64,000 bases of DNA from Paenochrobactrum pullorum (GCF_041929845.1 NZ_JBHEEH010000012.1:1-64000), one strand, 5' to 3'. Shown: positions 17,448 through 26,952, counted from the first letter of the stretch. Numbers and translations are program-made. The notes: generated from the letters alone by a model not told the origin.

Positions 17448-18914
17448 TTGTCACAAATCTCATTATTTTATGAATATTGGCCTCATATTCTTGCTGCGGT
17501 TTCAGTCGTGCTTGGTGCCGGTGCAGCAATCCATGCAACAATGACAAAACAGGAAGTGCGAACGGCCATCGGATGGGTCGGCGTTATCCTGCTTTCTCCC
17601 ATCATTGGTGCGGTGGTTTATGCTGTCGCCGGTGTCAACCGTATCCGGCGCACGAGCTTGTCTTTGCAACGCGACAGGGACGCCCATATTGCGCTTTATC
17701 ACCTGACACATTTTGATACGACCAATGAGAGTGTTTGCGAGCATTTCGGCAAGCCTTTTGCTGCTATGAAGATCTTGGGGGATGCGGTCAGCAAATATGA
17801 TTTTACCAGTAGTAATGAAATTACCATGCTGGAAAGCGGTGATCTGGCTTATTCAGCCATGCTTGAAGCGATTGATAAAGCTGAAAACAGTGTTTTGCTG
17901 GAAACTTATATTTTTGACAGAGATCCGATCGGCATCCGCTTTGTTGAAAGTCTTTCGGCGGCGGTAAAACGTGGGGTTGAAGTGCGTGTGCTGGTGGATG
18001 CGGTTGGTGCACGTTATTCGATGCCAAGCATTGTCAGCCTGTTGAAAGAGCATAATGTTCCGGCGGAAGTGTTTAACGGCAATATTATTATCGGCCTGAA
18101 ACTGCCTTATGCCAATTTACGCACCCATAGAAAAATTTTGGTGGTAGACGGGGCTGTGGCCTTTACCGGCGGCATGAATATCCGTGCTGGTTTCATGAGT
18201 GAATATTCCGGTGATAACGCAGCACATGATACGCATTTTCGCGTAGAAGGTCCGGCCGTTGCCGATATTTTCCACATTGCTTCTGAAGATTGGCGTTTTG
18301 CATCAGGCGAATTACTACAAAGCGAACAATGGAAAATAGCGCCACCTAAACGTCCGGCGGGTGAAGAAACGCTGGTGCGGGTGGTGGCAACCGGCCCCGA
18401 CAAAAACATTGAAACCAACCATCGCATGATGATGGGGGCTTTTTCCGTGGCGCAGGATCATATTCTGATCATGTCACCTTATCTCTTGCCGGATCGCGAA
18501 TTGATCAGTGCGCTGGTGACTGCTGCGCGGCGTGGCGTGGGCGTTGATATTATCGTGCCGGGTGTCAATAATCTGAAGCTGGTAGACCGTGCAATGCGGG
18601 CGCAGTTTGACCAGCTTTTGAAAGATGGTTGCAAAATTTGGCGTGCCACCGGTGCCTTCAACCACTCAAAACTTATGACCATTGATGGGGTTTGGTCTTA
18701 TGTAGGTTCGTCCAATATTGATCCGCGTTCATTACGGCTGAACTTTGAGATCGACATGGAAGTGATGGATTATGAGTTTGCCGGTCAGCTGGAAGAACGT
18801 ATTCGCGGGATCAAAAAGACCAGCACGCCGGTGTTGTTGGATGATTTGAGAAAACAGCCATTTCTGCGTCGTTTGACCGACAGAATTATTTGGTTGGGCT
18901 CGCCTTATCTTTGA
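17448..18914 (+). CDS. cls: cardiolipin synthase, ClsA-type
   Basis: Makes cardiolipin from phosphatidylglycerol at the inner membrane. 488 aa: two N-terminal transmembrane helices (about residues 9-30 and 39-62), then two phospholipase D domains. The first HKD motif is in RTHRKILVVDGAVAFTGGMN and the second in FNHSKLMTIDGVWSYVGSSN. The start is TTG 17448, supported by AGGA at 17436-17439 with 8-nt spacing and the lack of any nearby ATG. Its 3' end overlaps the convergent EEP-family gene by 29 bp. Confidence 0.94.
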   Translation: MSQISLFYEYWPHILAAVSVVLGAGAAIHATMTKQEVRTAIGWVGVILLSPIIGAVVYAVAGVNRIRRTSLSLQRDRDAHIALYHLTHFDTTNESVCEHFGKPFAAMKILGDAVSKYDFTSSNEITMLESGDLAYSAMLEAIDKAENSVLLETYIFDRDPIGIRFVESLSAAVKRGVEVRVLVDAVGARYSMPSIVSLLKEHNVPAEVFNGNIIIGLKLPYANLRTHRKILVVDGAVAFTGGMNIRAGFMSEYSGDNAAHDTHFRVEGPAVADIFHIASEDWRFASGELLQSEQWKIAPPKRPAGEETLVRVVATGPDKNIETNHRMMMGAFSVAQDHILIMSPYLLPDRELISALVTAARRGVGVDIIVPGVNNLKLVDRAMRAQFDQLLKDGCKIWRATGAFNHSKLMTIDGVWSYVGSSNIDPRSLRLNFEIDMEVMDYEFAGQLEERIRGIKKTSTPVLLDDLRKQPFLRRLTDRIIWLGSPYL

Positions 18915-19737
18915 TTAAGTTCAAACGTTCCATCGCTGCTTCCAGATCAATATGCGCTTTAATCGGCAGGTGGTCGGAAGCAACGCGTGCCAACGGACTA
19001 TCATGGACTTCAATATTGGTAATCAGATTGTGCGGGGCACCCATAATCCGATCCAACGCAAGAATAGGGAAACGAGACGGAAAGCTCGGAACTAAGCCTG
19101 TATTCGGGTTGAAAACCGGATCAAGTGCATTGAGTGAGGATTTTTTACCCACGCGCCACTCATTGAGGTCGCCGATCATTAAGGTTGGCAGGAACTCGGC
19201 ATTGGCCATTGTGCTTAAAATGGTTTCGGCCTGTTGAGCGCGCGATTTTTTTAAAAGTCCTAAATGGGCGGCAATAATGCGCAAAGGGCCGTTGGCCAGC
19301 TCCAGATCAACCATCAAGGCACCGCGTGGCTCGACGCCGGGTAAAGAAAGCTGGCGCACTTCACGCACCAAACCTTCGCGAAACAGCAAAAGATTGCCGT
19401 GCCAGCCGTGACCGGATTCGGAAAAAGAGGTAATCGGCACGGGTACAAGGCCGGAATTTTGATAAAGGCGGCCAAGATCAAGCAAACCGGTACGTTCGCC
19501 AAAACGTTTGTCAGCCTCCTGCAACGCAATTACATCGGCATTGATTTCGCCAATTACATCGGCAATGCGTTCGGGGGCAAATTGTTTGTCGGTGCCGACG
19601 CATTTATGGACATTATAGGACGCAATAACCGTGTCGGTCGGGGTGTGACGCGGTTCAAACGGCTCATAAAAAGAGCGATTGCGGATGGCTGAAAGAATAC
19701 TGCCGGATAGATTATTTGGGTTTAGTATCTTTCGCAA
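18886..19737 (-). CDS. endonuclease/exonuclease/phosphatase family protein
   Basis: 283 aa of the EEP superfamily (metal-dependent phosphoester hydrolases). The motifs in order are ASYNVHKCVG, VIALQEADKRFGE (metal Glu), IIAAHLGLL (catalytic His), IGDLNEWRVG (Asp/Asn), LDRIMG and VASDHLPI (final Asp-His). Such proteins act on nucleic acids or phospholipid/sugar phosphates; no substrate can be assigned. The 29-bp tail overlap with cls recalls the E. coli neighbourhood of ybhP (EEP family) and clsB, so a membrane-lipid link is possible but unproven. No signal peptide is seen. Confidence 0.88.
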   Translation of the reverse strand: MRKILNPNNLSGSILSAIRNRSFYEPFEPRHTPTDTVIASYNVHKCVGTDKQFAPERIADVIGEINADVIALQEADKRFGERTGLLDLGRLYQNSGLVPVPITSFSESGHGWHGNLLLFREGLVREVRQLSLPGVEPRGALMVDLELANGPLRIIAAHLGLLKKSRAQQAETILSTMANAEFLPTLMIGDLNEWRVGKKSSLNALDPVFNPNTGLVPSFPSRFPILALDRIMGAPHNLITNIEVHDSPLARVASDHLPIKAHIDLEAAMERLNLIKDKASPTK

Positions 19738-19863
19738 AATTTATGTCCTTGAGTGAATGCTCGTATATTCGTCTTGATCGTTGCACAGATATAAATAGTA
19801 ATGACCATCATATAAAACCAAATGAGGCTTTAGTTTAACAATAAATTTTGAGATATTGCGACC

Positions 19864-20253
19864 ATGAAAGAAACACTGGCTGTTGCATTGGGCGGAGCAC
19901 TGGGCTCTGTTGCGCGTTACTGGATCGGCATCTGGATGCTGCCTTTAAGCAGGAATCTGCCGTGGGGTACAATCGGGATCAATATTACCGGTTCTTTTGC
20001 TATTGCTTTTTTTGGCACATTGACGATGTTGCAAGGACGCTACTCTTTGCCGGAAGTGTGGCGACTGGCTTTTATGGTTGGTGTTTGCGGCGGCTTTACG
20101 ACATTTTCAACTTTCAGCTTGCAGGTTTTTGATCTTTTGCGGGAAGGGGCACCAGGTCGTGCCGCGCTTAATGTTGTCATTTCAGTTATTTTTTGCGTAT
20201 TGGCTGCCGCTGTCGGTTATTGGCTGGCAATGCGGTTGAATACGGCTAACTGA
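19864..20253 (+). CDS. crcB: fluoride channel CrcB/Fluc
   Basis: 129 aa with four transmembrane helices. It shows the Fluc motifs GGALGSVARYW, GINITGSF (pore Asn) and the phenylalanine-box segment GGFTTFSTFS. It works as a dual-topology dimer exporting fluoride. Length is normal. The upstream 126 nt show no match to the fluoride riboswitch consensus. A strong terminator follows. Confidence 0.95.
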   Translation: MKETLAVALGGALGSVARYWIGIWMLPLSRNLPWGTIGINITGSFAIAFFGTLTMLQGRYSLPEVWRLAFMVGVCGGFTTFSTFSLQVFDLLREGAPGRAALNVVISVIFCVLAAAVGYWLAMRLNTAN

Positions 20254-20258
20254 TAAAT

Positions 20259-20294
20259 AAAAGCCCCGCTTTGAACATTCAAAGCGGGGCTTTT
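20259..20294. terminator. bidirectional intrinsic terminator, crcB / lepA
   Basis: A perfect 16-bp stem (AAAAGCCCCGCTTTGA / TCAAAGCGGGGCTTTT) with a 4-nt loop, flanked by A and T runs, between convergent genes. Confidence 0.95.
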
Positions 20295-20311
20295 GATTGT
20301 GAGAGGTGCTT

Positions 20312-22120
20312 TTATTCGTCGCCCATTTTGAGAGCTTGAATAAAGGCTTCCTGCGGAATTTCCACGCGACCGAACTGACGCATGCGCTTTTTACCTTCCT
20401 TCTGTTTTTCCAGAAGTTTGCGCTTACGGGAAACGTCACCACCGTAACATTTTGCCGTCACATCCTTGCGCAGCGCCGAAATGGTTTCACGCGCAACGAT
20501 ACGGCCACCAATAGCGGCCTGAATCGGAATTTTAAACATATGCTGGGGGATCAGCTCTTTCAGCTTTTCACAAAGCACGCGGCCGCGTTTTTCGGCCGCA
20601 CTGCGGTGCACCAGCATGGAGAGTGCATCAACAGGCTCTTCATTGACGAGGATCGACATTTTCACCAGATCACCTTCACGGTATTCCGAGAGATTATAGT
20701 CGAAAGATGCATAGCCTTTGGAGATTGATTTCAACCGGTCGTAGAAGTCAAAGACAACTTCGTTGAGCGGCAGGTCATAGGTGACCATGGCGCGCGGGCC
20801 GACATAGGAAAGATCAACCTGAACACCACGACGTTCCTGACAAAGCTTCAGGATGGACCCTAAATAATCATCCGGCGTCATGATAGTGGCGCGGATCCAC
20901 GGTTCTTCAATCGAAGTGATCTTGACCACATCCGGCATATCGGCCGGATTGTGCAATTCAGCCACCGAACCATCAAGCATGTTCATGCGGTAAACAACGG
21001 ACGGCGCAGTTGCGATGAGGTCAAGATTGAACTCGCGTTCCAAACGCTCCTGAATGATTTCCAGATGCAGGAGACCCAAGAAGCCACAACGGAAACCAAA
21101 ACCCAAAGCCGCAGATGTTTCCATCTCGAAGGAGAAGCTTGCATCATTAAGGCGCAGTTTGCCCATTGCCGAGCGCAGATCTTCAAAATCTGCTGCATCA
21201 ACAGGGAAGAGACCACAGAACACAACAGGCTGTGCCGGTTTGAAGCCCGGCAGCATTTCCGGCGTTGGACGACGGTCTTCTGTGATGGTGTCACCCACGC
21301 GTGTGTCGGCAACTTCCTTAATCGAGGCGGTGATGAAGCCGAGTTCACCCGGTCCAAGCTCATCAACGGCAAGCATTTTTGGGGTGAAAACACCAGTCCG
21401 TTCGACAGGATATTTAGCGCCTGTACCCATCATGCGGATGGTCTGGCCTTTTTTCAAAACGCCATCGATGATGCGCACCAGCACGATAACGCCCAAATAT
21501 GTGTCATACCAGCTGTCGACCAGCATGGCCTTAAGCGGCGCATTACGATCACCGGCCTTTGGAGGCGGCAAGCGATTGACAATTGCTTCCAGCACATCCG
21601 GAATACCAAGGCCGGTTTTAGCCGAAATCATCACAGCATCAGATGCGTCGAGGCCGATCACATCCTCAACCTGTTCTTTGACGCGGTCAGGTTCTGCGGC
21701 CGGCAGATCAACTTTATTGAGTACGACAACGATTTCGTGATCGTTGTCCATGGCCTGATAAACATTGGCCAGAGTTTGCGCTTCAACGCCCTGAGAGGCA
21801 TCCACCACCAAAAGTGAACCTTCGCACGCGGCCAGCGAACGCGAGACTTCATAGGCAAAGTCAACGTGACCAGGGGTGTCGATCAGGTTCAGCACATAAT
21901 CTTCGCCATTTTGCGCTTTGTAGTGCAAACGGACAGTTTGTGCTTTGATGGTAATGCCGCGTTCACGCTCGATATCCATCGAATCAAGGATCTGATCCTT
22001 CATCTCGCGCGTTTCAAGTCCGCCTGTCGATTGGATCAAGCGGTCAGCGAGAGTCGATTTACCGTGGTCGATATGGGCGACGATGGAAAAATTGCGAATA
22101 TGGTCAAGTGGTGTGCTCAT
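20312..22120 (-). CDS. lepA: elongation factor 4 (LepA)
   Basis: Ribosome-associated translational GTPase thought to act in initiation, ribosome assembly or back-translocation. 602 aa, normal. GTPase motifs: AHIDHGKSTLADRLIQ (P loop), DTPGHVDFAYEV and NKVDLPAAEPD. The LepA-specific C-terminus contains KLKELIPQHMFKIPIQAAIG and the CYGGDVSRKRKLLEKQKEGK segment. It is monocistronic, divergent from the NDUFA9-like gene. Confidence 0.98.
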   Translation of the reverse strand: MSTPLDHIRNFSIVAHIDHGKSTLADRLIQSTGGLETREMKDQILDSMDIERERGITIKAQTVRLHYKAQNGEDYVLNLIDTPGHVDFAYEVSRSLAACEGSLLVVDASQGVEAQTLANVYQAMDNDHEIVVVLNKVDLPAAEPDRVKEQVEDVIGLDASDAVMISAKTGLGIPDVLEAIVNRLPPPKAGDRNAPLKAMLVDSWYDTYLGVIVLVRIIDGVLKKGQTIRMMGTGAKYPVERTGVFTPKMLAVDELGPGELGFITASIKEVADTRVGDTITEDRRPTPEMLPGFKPAQPVVFCGLFPVDAADFEDLRSAMGKLRLNDASFSFEMETSAALGFGFRCGFLGLLHLEIIQERLEREFNLDLIATAPSVVYRMNMLDGSVAELHNPADMPDVVKITSIEEPWIRATIMTPDDYLGSILKLCQERRGVQVDLSYVGPRAMVTYDLPLNEVVFDFYDRLKSISKGYASFDYNLSEYREGDLVKMSILVNEEPVDALSMLVHRSAAEKRGRVLCEKLKELIPQHMFKIPIQAAIGGRIVARETISALRKDVTAKCYGGDVSRKRKLLEKQKEGKKRMRQFGRVEIPQEAFIQALKMGDE

Positions 22121-22318
22121 GGGCGCGATTTAGCAGTTTTAGAGTAAAATTCAAAGCGGTATTGCAGCGACACAGTGGCAAAAGCGCTCATTGGGCACAG
22201 TATTTGACAATAGTTCTTTGCCAAATGCACAAAAGGGATTAAATCAGCCTCATAATTCTCATCAGAAACCCTTATATTCATTAAGGTTGATATACGTTAT
22301 TCACATAGGAGCTCAGGC

Positions 22319-23308
22319 ATGAATACCGAACCCAATGAAGTCCACAACAGACCAAAACTGGTTACTGTGATCGGCGGTTCGGGTTTTGTCGGACGCGCCG
22401 TCGTGGCTGCCCTTGCCAAGCGCGGCTATATGGTGCGCGTTGCTGTGCGCAAACCTGAAATTGCCTATTATATGCAGCCACTGGGCAATGTTGGCCAAAT
22501 CCAGCTGGTACAGGCCAATGTGCGTTATCGCTGGTCGATTGACCGTGCCATTGCCGGATCGGATTATGTCATCAATCTGGTTGGTATTTTGGCAGAAAGC
22601 GGCCGTCAACGCTTCAATGCCGTGCATGTTTTTGGCGCAAAAAATGTAGCAGAAGCCGCGAGCGCACAGAATATTCCGCTTACCCATATGTCGGCACTTG
22701 GTGCTGATGTGAAATCAGCCTCCCATTATGCACGAACCAAAGCCGAAGGCGAAAAAGCTGTGCTCAAAGCATCTCCGGATGCAGTGATTATGCGCCCGTC
22801 GGTAATTTTTGGCATGGAAGACAAATTCTTCAATCGTTTTGCCAATCTGGCACGTTTCACACCGGCTCTGCCGCTTGTGGGCGGTGGCCAGACAAAAATG
22901 CAGATTGTCTATGTCGGTGATGTTGCTGAAACCATTGCTTTGTCGGTTGAAGGCAAACTGAAGCGCGGCACCACCTATGAATTGGGTGGCGCGGATATTC
23001 AGTCATTTAAAGACTGGATGCGCGACATGCTCAAGGTTATTGATCGCAAGCGTTTTTTCGTATCAATGCCTTGGTGGATTGCTAAATTTAACGCCCGTTT
23101 TCTAGGGCTGTTACCAAATCCGCTGCTGACTGTCGATCAGGTGACTTTGCTGAAATCTGACAATATTGTGTCTGAAGCAGCAGCTGCGGAAGGGCGCACC
23201 TTGCAGGCTATAGGCATTACGCCTCAGGGAGCTGATGCAATTCTTCCAGCCTATTTGTGGCGTTATCGTGTGGCTGGTCAATATACCAAGATGCGCGAAG
23301 CCCACTAA
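22319..23308 (+). CDS. NDUFA9-like NAD(P)-binding protein
   Basis: 329 aa, an atypical short-chain reductase related to mitochondrial complex I subunit NDUFA9. The nucleotide loop is VIGGSGFVGRAVVAAL (about residues 18-33). The family motifs YVINLVGILAE, HMSALGAD and IMRPSVIFG are present. In alphaproteobacteria these proteins are usually annotated as complex I NDUFA9 subunit family; a structural or redox-sensing role is inferred, not shown. AGGAG lies 9 nt before the ATG. It is monocistronic with two hairpin terminators. Confidence 0.9.
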   Translation: MNTEPNEVHNRPKLVTVIGGSGFVGRAVVAALAKRGYMVRVAVRKPEIAYYMQPLGNVGQIQLVQANVRYRWSIDRAIAGSDYVINLVGILAESGRQRFNAVHVFGAKNVAEAASAQNIPLTHMSALGADVKSASHYARTKAEGEKAVLKASPDAVIMRPSVIFGMEDKFFNRFANLARFTPALPLVGGGQTKMQIVYVGDVAETIALSVEGKLKRGTTYELGGADIQSFKDWMRDMLKVIDRKRFFVSMPWWIAKFNARFLGLLPNPLLTVDQVTLLKSDNIVSEAAAAEGRTLQAIGITPQGADAILPAYLWRYRVAGQYTKMREAH

Positions 23309-23322
23309 TTGAATTGTTGAGA

Positions 23323-23359
23323 TAAAAAAGCCGCCGGAAATAATCCGGCGGCTTTTTTT
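23323..23359. terminator. bidirectional intrinsic terminator
   Basis: AAAAAAGCCGCCGGA pairs with TCCGGCGGCTTTTTT around a short loop, with T runs on both strands. It lies between the convergent NDUFA9-like and GGT-like genes and can serve both. Confidence 0.95.
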
Positions 23360-23370
23360 ATCTGAAATTA

Positions 23371-23401
23371 ACCGGCTACCTATTGGGTAGCCGGTCTTTT
23401 T
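23371..23401 (+). terminator. second hairpin terminator in the same gap
   Basis: A perfect 10-bp stem (ACCGGCTACC / GGTAGCCGGT) with a 5-nt loop is followed by CTTTTTG on the plus strand, 7 bp before the end of the GGT-like gene. It backs up the first terminator. Confidence 0.8.
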
Positions 23402-23407
23402 GTTTCT

Positions 23408-25063
23408 TTAGAAGCCAAGTGCGATACCGTCACCGCGCGGGTCGGCACCGCCTTCATAACCCTCGGCATGTTTGCGGATGGCTTGAGCATGACCAAGCGT
23501 ACCTTCCCAGCCACTGGCCATTTTAACCGGATGACCACGCAGACGCAGCTCACGAATGACTTCTTCCGGTGTGCGCGATTCGAGCACCAGATCGCGCGAG
23601 ACAGTGCCCCATGTGCGTCCCATCAGCCAGCGTGGCGCTTCGATCGCCTGCTGCACGTTGAAGCCGAAGTCGATCATACGGGTGATCATTGCAGCCTGTG
23701 TTTGCGGCTGGCCTTCGCCACCCATGGTACCATAGGCCATCACCGGCTTGCCATCCTTCATCAACATGGCAGGAATGATGGTATGGAAGGTGTGTTTTCC
23801 AGCTTCCAGACAGTTTGGATGCTTTTCATCCAAAGCAAAGAACGAGCCGCGGTTCTGCATGATGATACCAGTATTACCGGCAATCACTGCAGCACCGAAG
23901 TCGTGATAAATTGACTGGATATTGGAAACCATCATGCCATCGGCATCAGCTGCACAGAAATAAACGGTGTCGCCATCCGGCGAACGGTGGGCGAAATTGC
24001 CGCCGTGTTTTACACCGGGTTCGATTGCGTCGAAACCTAGCACAGTTTCATCATTGATGAGCTGTTTGCGTTTTGCTGCATATTCCTTCGAGAGGAAAGT
24101 ATCGAGCGGAATTTTGACGTGTTTAGGATCACTCAGCCATTCGTCACGATCAGCAAAAGCTACCTTCACCGCTTCTACTAAATGGTGATAATAAGCGGCG
24201 GTGTTGTAGCCCCATGATTTGACATCATATTGCTCCAGCAAATTCAGAATTTGCAACGCTGCAAAGCCTTGCGTTGCTGGTGGCAGCTGAAACACGTCAT
24301 AGCCTCGATAAGTCGAAGTGATCGGCTCTGCCCAAGTGGCATGATATTCCGCAAAATCCTCATAGCGCAGAGGGGAGCCCTGGGCTTCCATGGATTTTGC
24401 CATTTCTTGTGCGATCTGGCCTTCATAAAAGCCTTTGCGCGGCCCATGTTCGGCCAGATATTCAAAGGTTTTCGCCAGTTCCGGCTGAGCGATGAACTCA
24501 CCGTCCCGTTGTGGCTTGCCTTTTGGCAGAAAGATGCGTGCCATATCGGCATTGGCATTAAGGATAGCCTCGTCCGTAACAAGCCAATCGGCCAGCGAGC
24601 GTGACACTGCCATACCGTGGCGGGCATAATGGATCGCATCGGCAAACAAATCAGCCCAAGGCAGCTTGCCATAGCGTTCATGCGCCAGACGCCAACCGTC
24701 AACCACGCCCGGTGCCGTAAGAGCTGCCAATGCGCCCCGCATCGGAATCTGGTCGGTGTGGCCGTGTTTCTCATAAAACTCGCGAGTTGCGAGTTTGGCA
24801 GCAGGGCCTGTTGCCTCAATCGCTTCAACGCTTGAAGCTTTACCGCCAGCGATAAGCAAGAAGGCGTCACCGCCAAGGCCGGCCATATGCGGGTAAACCA
24901 CACAAAGAGTGGCGTTGATTGCAATAGCCGCATCAACAGCGCTCCCGCCGCGGCGCAATGCTTCCTGTCCGGAAGCTGAAGCCAGATAATGCGGGGAGCT
25001 GACCATACCGCGCTTGGCGAAAACTGCCGGTCTGCCGGTTCTTGGTCCATCAGCGTTAATCAT
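23408..25063 (-). CDS. gamma-glutamyltransferase family protein (YwrD-like)
   Basis: 551 aa of the Ntn-hydrolase GGT family. The large-subunit part contains SGQEALRRGGSAVDAAIA and GLGGDAFLL. The predicted autoprocessing site and catalytic Thr is in SPDGDTVYFCA near residue 366. The small subunit has AYGTMGGEGQPQTQA. There is no signal peptide, unlike periplasmic Ggt, so it is probably cytosolic, as are YwrD-like members whose substrates are poorly known. It is the last gene of an operon with a lactate-permease family transporter and a 65-aa membrane protein. That suggests the permease imports the substrate or product of this enzyme. Confidence 0.9.
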   Translation of the reverse strand: MINADGPRTGRPAVFAKRGMVSSPHYLASASGQEALRRGGSAVDAAIAINATLCVVYPHMAGLGGDAFLLIAGGKASSVEAIEATGPAAKLATREFYEKHGHTDQIPMRGALAALTAPGVVDGWRLAHERYGKLPWADLFADAIHYARHGMAVSRSLADWLVTDEAILNANADMARIFLPKGKPQRDGEFIAQPELAKTFEYLAEHGPRKGFYEGQIAQEMAKSMEAQGSPLRYEDFAEYHATWAEPITSTYRGYDVFQLPPATQGFAALQILNLLEQYDVKSWGYNTAAYYHHLVEAVKVAFADRDEWLSDPKHVKIPLDTFLSKEYAAKRKQLINDETVLGFDAIEPGVKHGGNFAHRSPDGDTVYFCAADADGMMVSNIQSIYHDFGAAVIAGNTGIIMQNRGSFFALDEKHPNCLEAGKHTFHTIIPAMLMKDGKPVMAYGTMGGEGQPQTQAAMITRMIDFGFNVQQAIEAPRWLMGRTWGTVSRDLVLESRTPEEVIRELRLRGHPVKMASGWEGTLGHAQAIRKHAEGYEGGADPRGDGIALGF

Positions 25064-25110
25064 ATCAAACCCTTTATACTATTTTAAAAAGCAGATGACT
25101 GATCAGTCAC

Positions 25111-25308
25111 TTATTTAGCTTTGGGAGGAAACAGCACACGCTGTAGCGGGGGGATGATGGCGGCAATGCTTAATGCCACCATGCCGATTGTCGACATTAT
25201 GCGCCAATCATTCGTGGTGCCAAGGCTGACCAATGGCAGTGCTACGATGAACAGCACGAATGAAACACTCAAGTAAGACAAACGATTTTGTAGAATACGC
25301 TTAATCAT
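25111..25308 (-). CDS. small two-helix membrane protein in permease operon
   Basis: 65 aa; no family recognised. Two hydrophobic helices (about residues 13-30 and 37-58) join through the short loop GTTNDWR, with a basic N-terminus (MIKRILQNR) and tail. AGGAGA precedes the ATG at good spacing. It sits 12 nt after the permease gene and 47 nt before the GGT-like gene, all on the same strand. That placement suggests an accessory subunit or stabiliser of the permease. Confidence 0.75.
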   Translation of the reverse strand: MIKRILQNRLSYLSVSFVLFIVALPLVSLGTTNDWRIMSTIGMVALSIAAIIPPLQRVLFPPKAK

Positions 25309-25320
25309 AATCTGTCTCCT

Positions 25321-26952
25321 TTATTGTACGATCAAAGCGAGGATGACGGTGGCAATGCCTGTCAAAACGAATGCCGCGATTGTCCAAGGCATTGTTTTAC
25401 GCAGGATTGCACCTTCCTGACCATTGATACCGGTTGTACTTGCACCCATAACCACATTAGCAGGGGCAATCGCATTACCAATGGCACCACCAGCACTTTG
25501 TGCAGCCAGAATGGTTGATGGCGGCAGACCTTTCGCTTCAGCCAGATTGACTTGCAATTCCGAGAACAGAACCTGCGAAGAGGTGGAACTGGAGGTGATA
25601 AATGCACCCAAGATGCCGATACCATTGGCGAGGAAAGCAAACACATAGGTCGGAGCAATGGCTGCGATACCAAGGGCGAGCATGGTATTTTGGCCGGTGA
25701 GTTTCATGATCGAAGCCATAACAAGGAAGGCAATGATCGGAACTGACGCAGGAATTGCGCTGGCAAAAAGACCCTTAACCACACCCGGTATTTCTTTGCC
25801 GGTGGCTTTTGCCCATTGCTTGAAATAACCAAGCTTGGTGAAGCAGAACCACGTGATCAGCGCGGTCACTGTGATTGTTGCACCTGGATGGGCAAACATA
25901 TGCAGTGGTGAATAGCTGGCAGTTGCAGCCGTTTCAACACCCATACCTGTGGTAGTGGCAGGGAAAGGCAAACCGAAGTTTGGGATGTAAAGCCATGCAT
26001 GAAGACGGTCGATCAGCGAGGTGCCGAGTGCTAAAATTGTCAGCAATGCATATGGCGAGAAGGCTGCCAATGTATCCATTGGCGGTTCTGCACCGGTTTC
26101 TTCCAAATGGGCTGCTTCCTGCATGGCAGGACGATCAACAATGGTTTCATCGGCTTCCTTGTAGCGCGACCATTGCGACAGCGGATAAAGCGCGAGCATT
26201 GCCAATGCAGCAGGCAAGAAGGCTGCCAGAATCGGGTCGATAGAGACCACCAAAAACTGACCTACACCGTGGATGAATGCGATGATGAGTACAAGCGGCC
26301 AACCGGCACGAACCGCTGCACCACGACCATACATCCAGACAACCATAAAGCCGCCTAGAACAGACTGTATCGCAATCAGGATTGCAGCTTGCAGCCCCAT
26401 GGAAAGGCTTGTGGCAGCATCCATTTCGACAACTTGCAAGGTTGCAAGCCAGCCGACACCCAATGTGCCGTAAAATTTTGCCCAGATATGCGCGATGATC
26501 GGAATAGCAACCGCATAAACCGGACGCATACCAAATGCGACAAGCAGGGGAGCAACAACGGCAATAGGTGTACCGAACCCATCAATCCCTTGCAAGAAGG
26601 AAGTGAATACCCAACCGAGCGCTACAATGATGAAAAGCTCATTGCGGGACATGCGGGAAATCCCGCGCCGCAAGGCATCATAGCCACCGGATTGGTTCAT
26701 GATTTGATAGAGCAGCAATGCAGGCCAAATCACATAGAGGATTGGCATTGCGTCCCAGATACCGCGGGCAGAGGCAACGGCCAATGCGCGTGTCGAGGCT
26801 TCAAAGGCAAATACCGCGACGCCTGCCGCGATAAAAATACCGGTGGTGCCGGCTTGCTGTGCTGTCCAGTTCATACCCACCATGAGCACAATCAGGGCTA
26901 CTATGGGAGCAGCGGCCAACAGCCAGTGTAGTAAGTTTAAATCTAATGACAT
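25321..26952 (-). CDS. L-lactate permease family transporter
   Basis: 543 aa, with about 13 hydrophobic helices. It shows lactate-permease family features: GIWDAMPILYVIWPALLLY, the conserved FLQGIDGFGTPIAVVAP, and late in the protein FITSSSTSSQVLFSELQ and AQSAGGAIGNAIAPANVVMG. Characterised members import L-lactate, D-lactate or glycolate by proton symport. The operon lacks any lactate dehydrogenase and instead contains a GGT-family gene, so the substrate may be another hydroxy acid or an amide. It is the first gene of the three-gene operon. A palindrome about 100 nt upstream may be an operator. Confidence 0.92.
   Translation of the reverse strand: MSLDLNLLHWLLAAAPIVALIVLMVGMNWTAQQAGTTGIFIAAGVAVFAFEASTRALAVASARGIWDAMPILYVIWPALLLYQIMNQSGGYDALRRGISRMSRNELFIIVALGWVFTSFLQGIDGFGTPIAVVAPLLVAFGMRPVYAVAIPIIAHIWAKFYGTLGVGWLATLQVVEMDAATSLSMGLQAAILIAIQSVLGGFMVVWMYGRGAAVRAGWPLVLIIAFIHGVGQFLVVSIDPILAAFLPAALAMLALYPLSQWSRYKEADETIVDRPAMQEAAHLEETGAEPPMDTLAAFSPYALLTILALGTSLIDRLHAWLYIPNFGLPFPATTTGMGVETAATASYSPLHMFAHPGATITVTALITWFCFTKLGYFKQWAKATGKEIPGVVKGLFASAIPASVPIIAFLVMASIMKLTGQNTMLALGIAAIAPTYVFAFLANGIGILGAFITSSSTSSQVLFSELQVNLAEAKGLPPSTILAAQSAGGAIGNAIAPANVVMGASTTGINGQEGAILRKTMPWTIAAFVLTGIATVILALIVQ

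Noticed and set aside
19738..19863. Fluoride riboswitch upstream of crcB
   Set aside because: I looked for the conserved pseudoknot sequences and did not see them; a covariance-model scan would settle it.
20951..21817. 288-aa frame antisense to lepA (and similar long antisense frames under leuA, yidC, prfC, dapB)
   Set aside because: They are complementary shadows of strongly conserved genes, Arg/His/Cys-rich and without domains.
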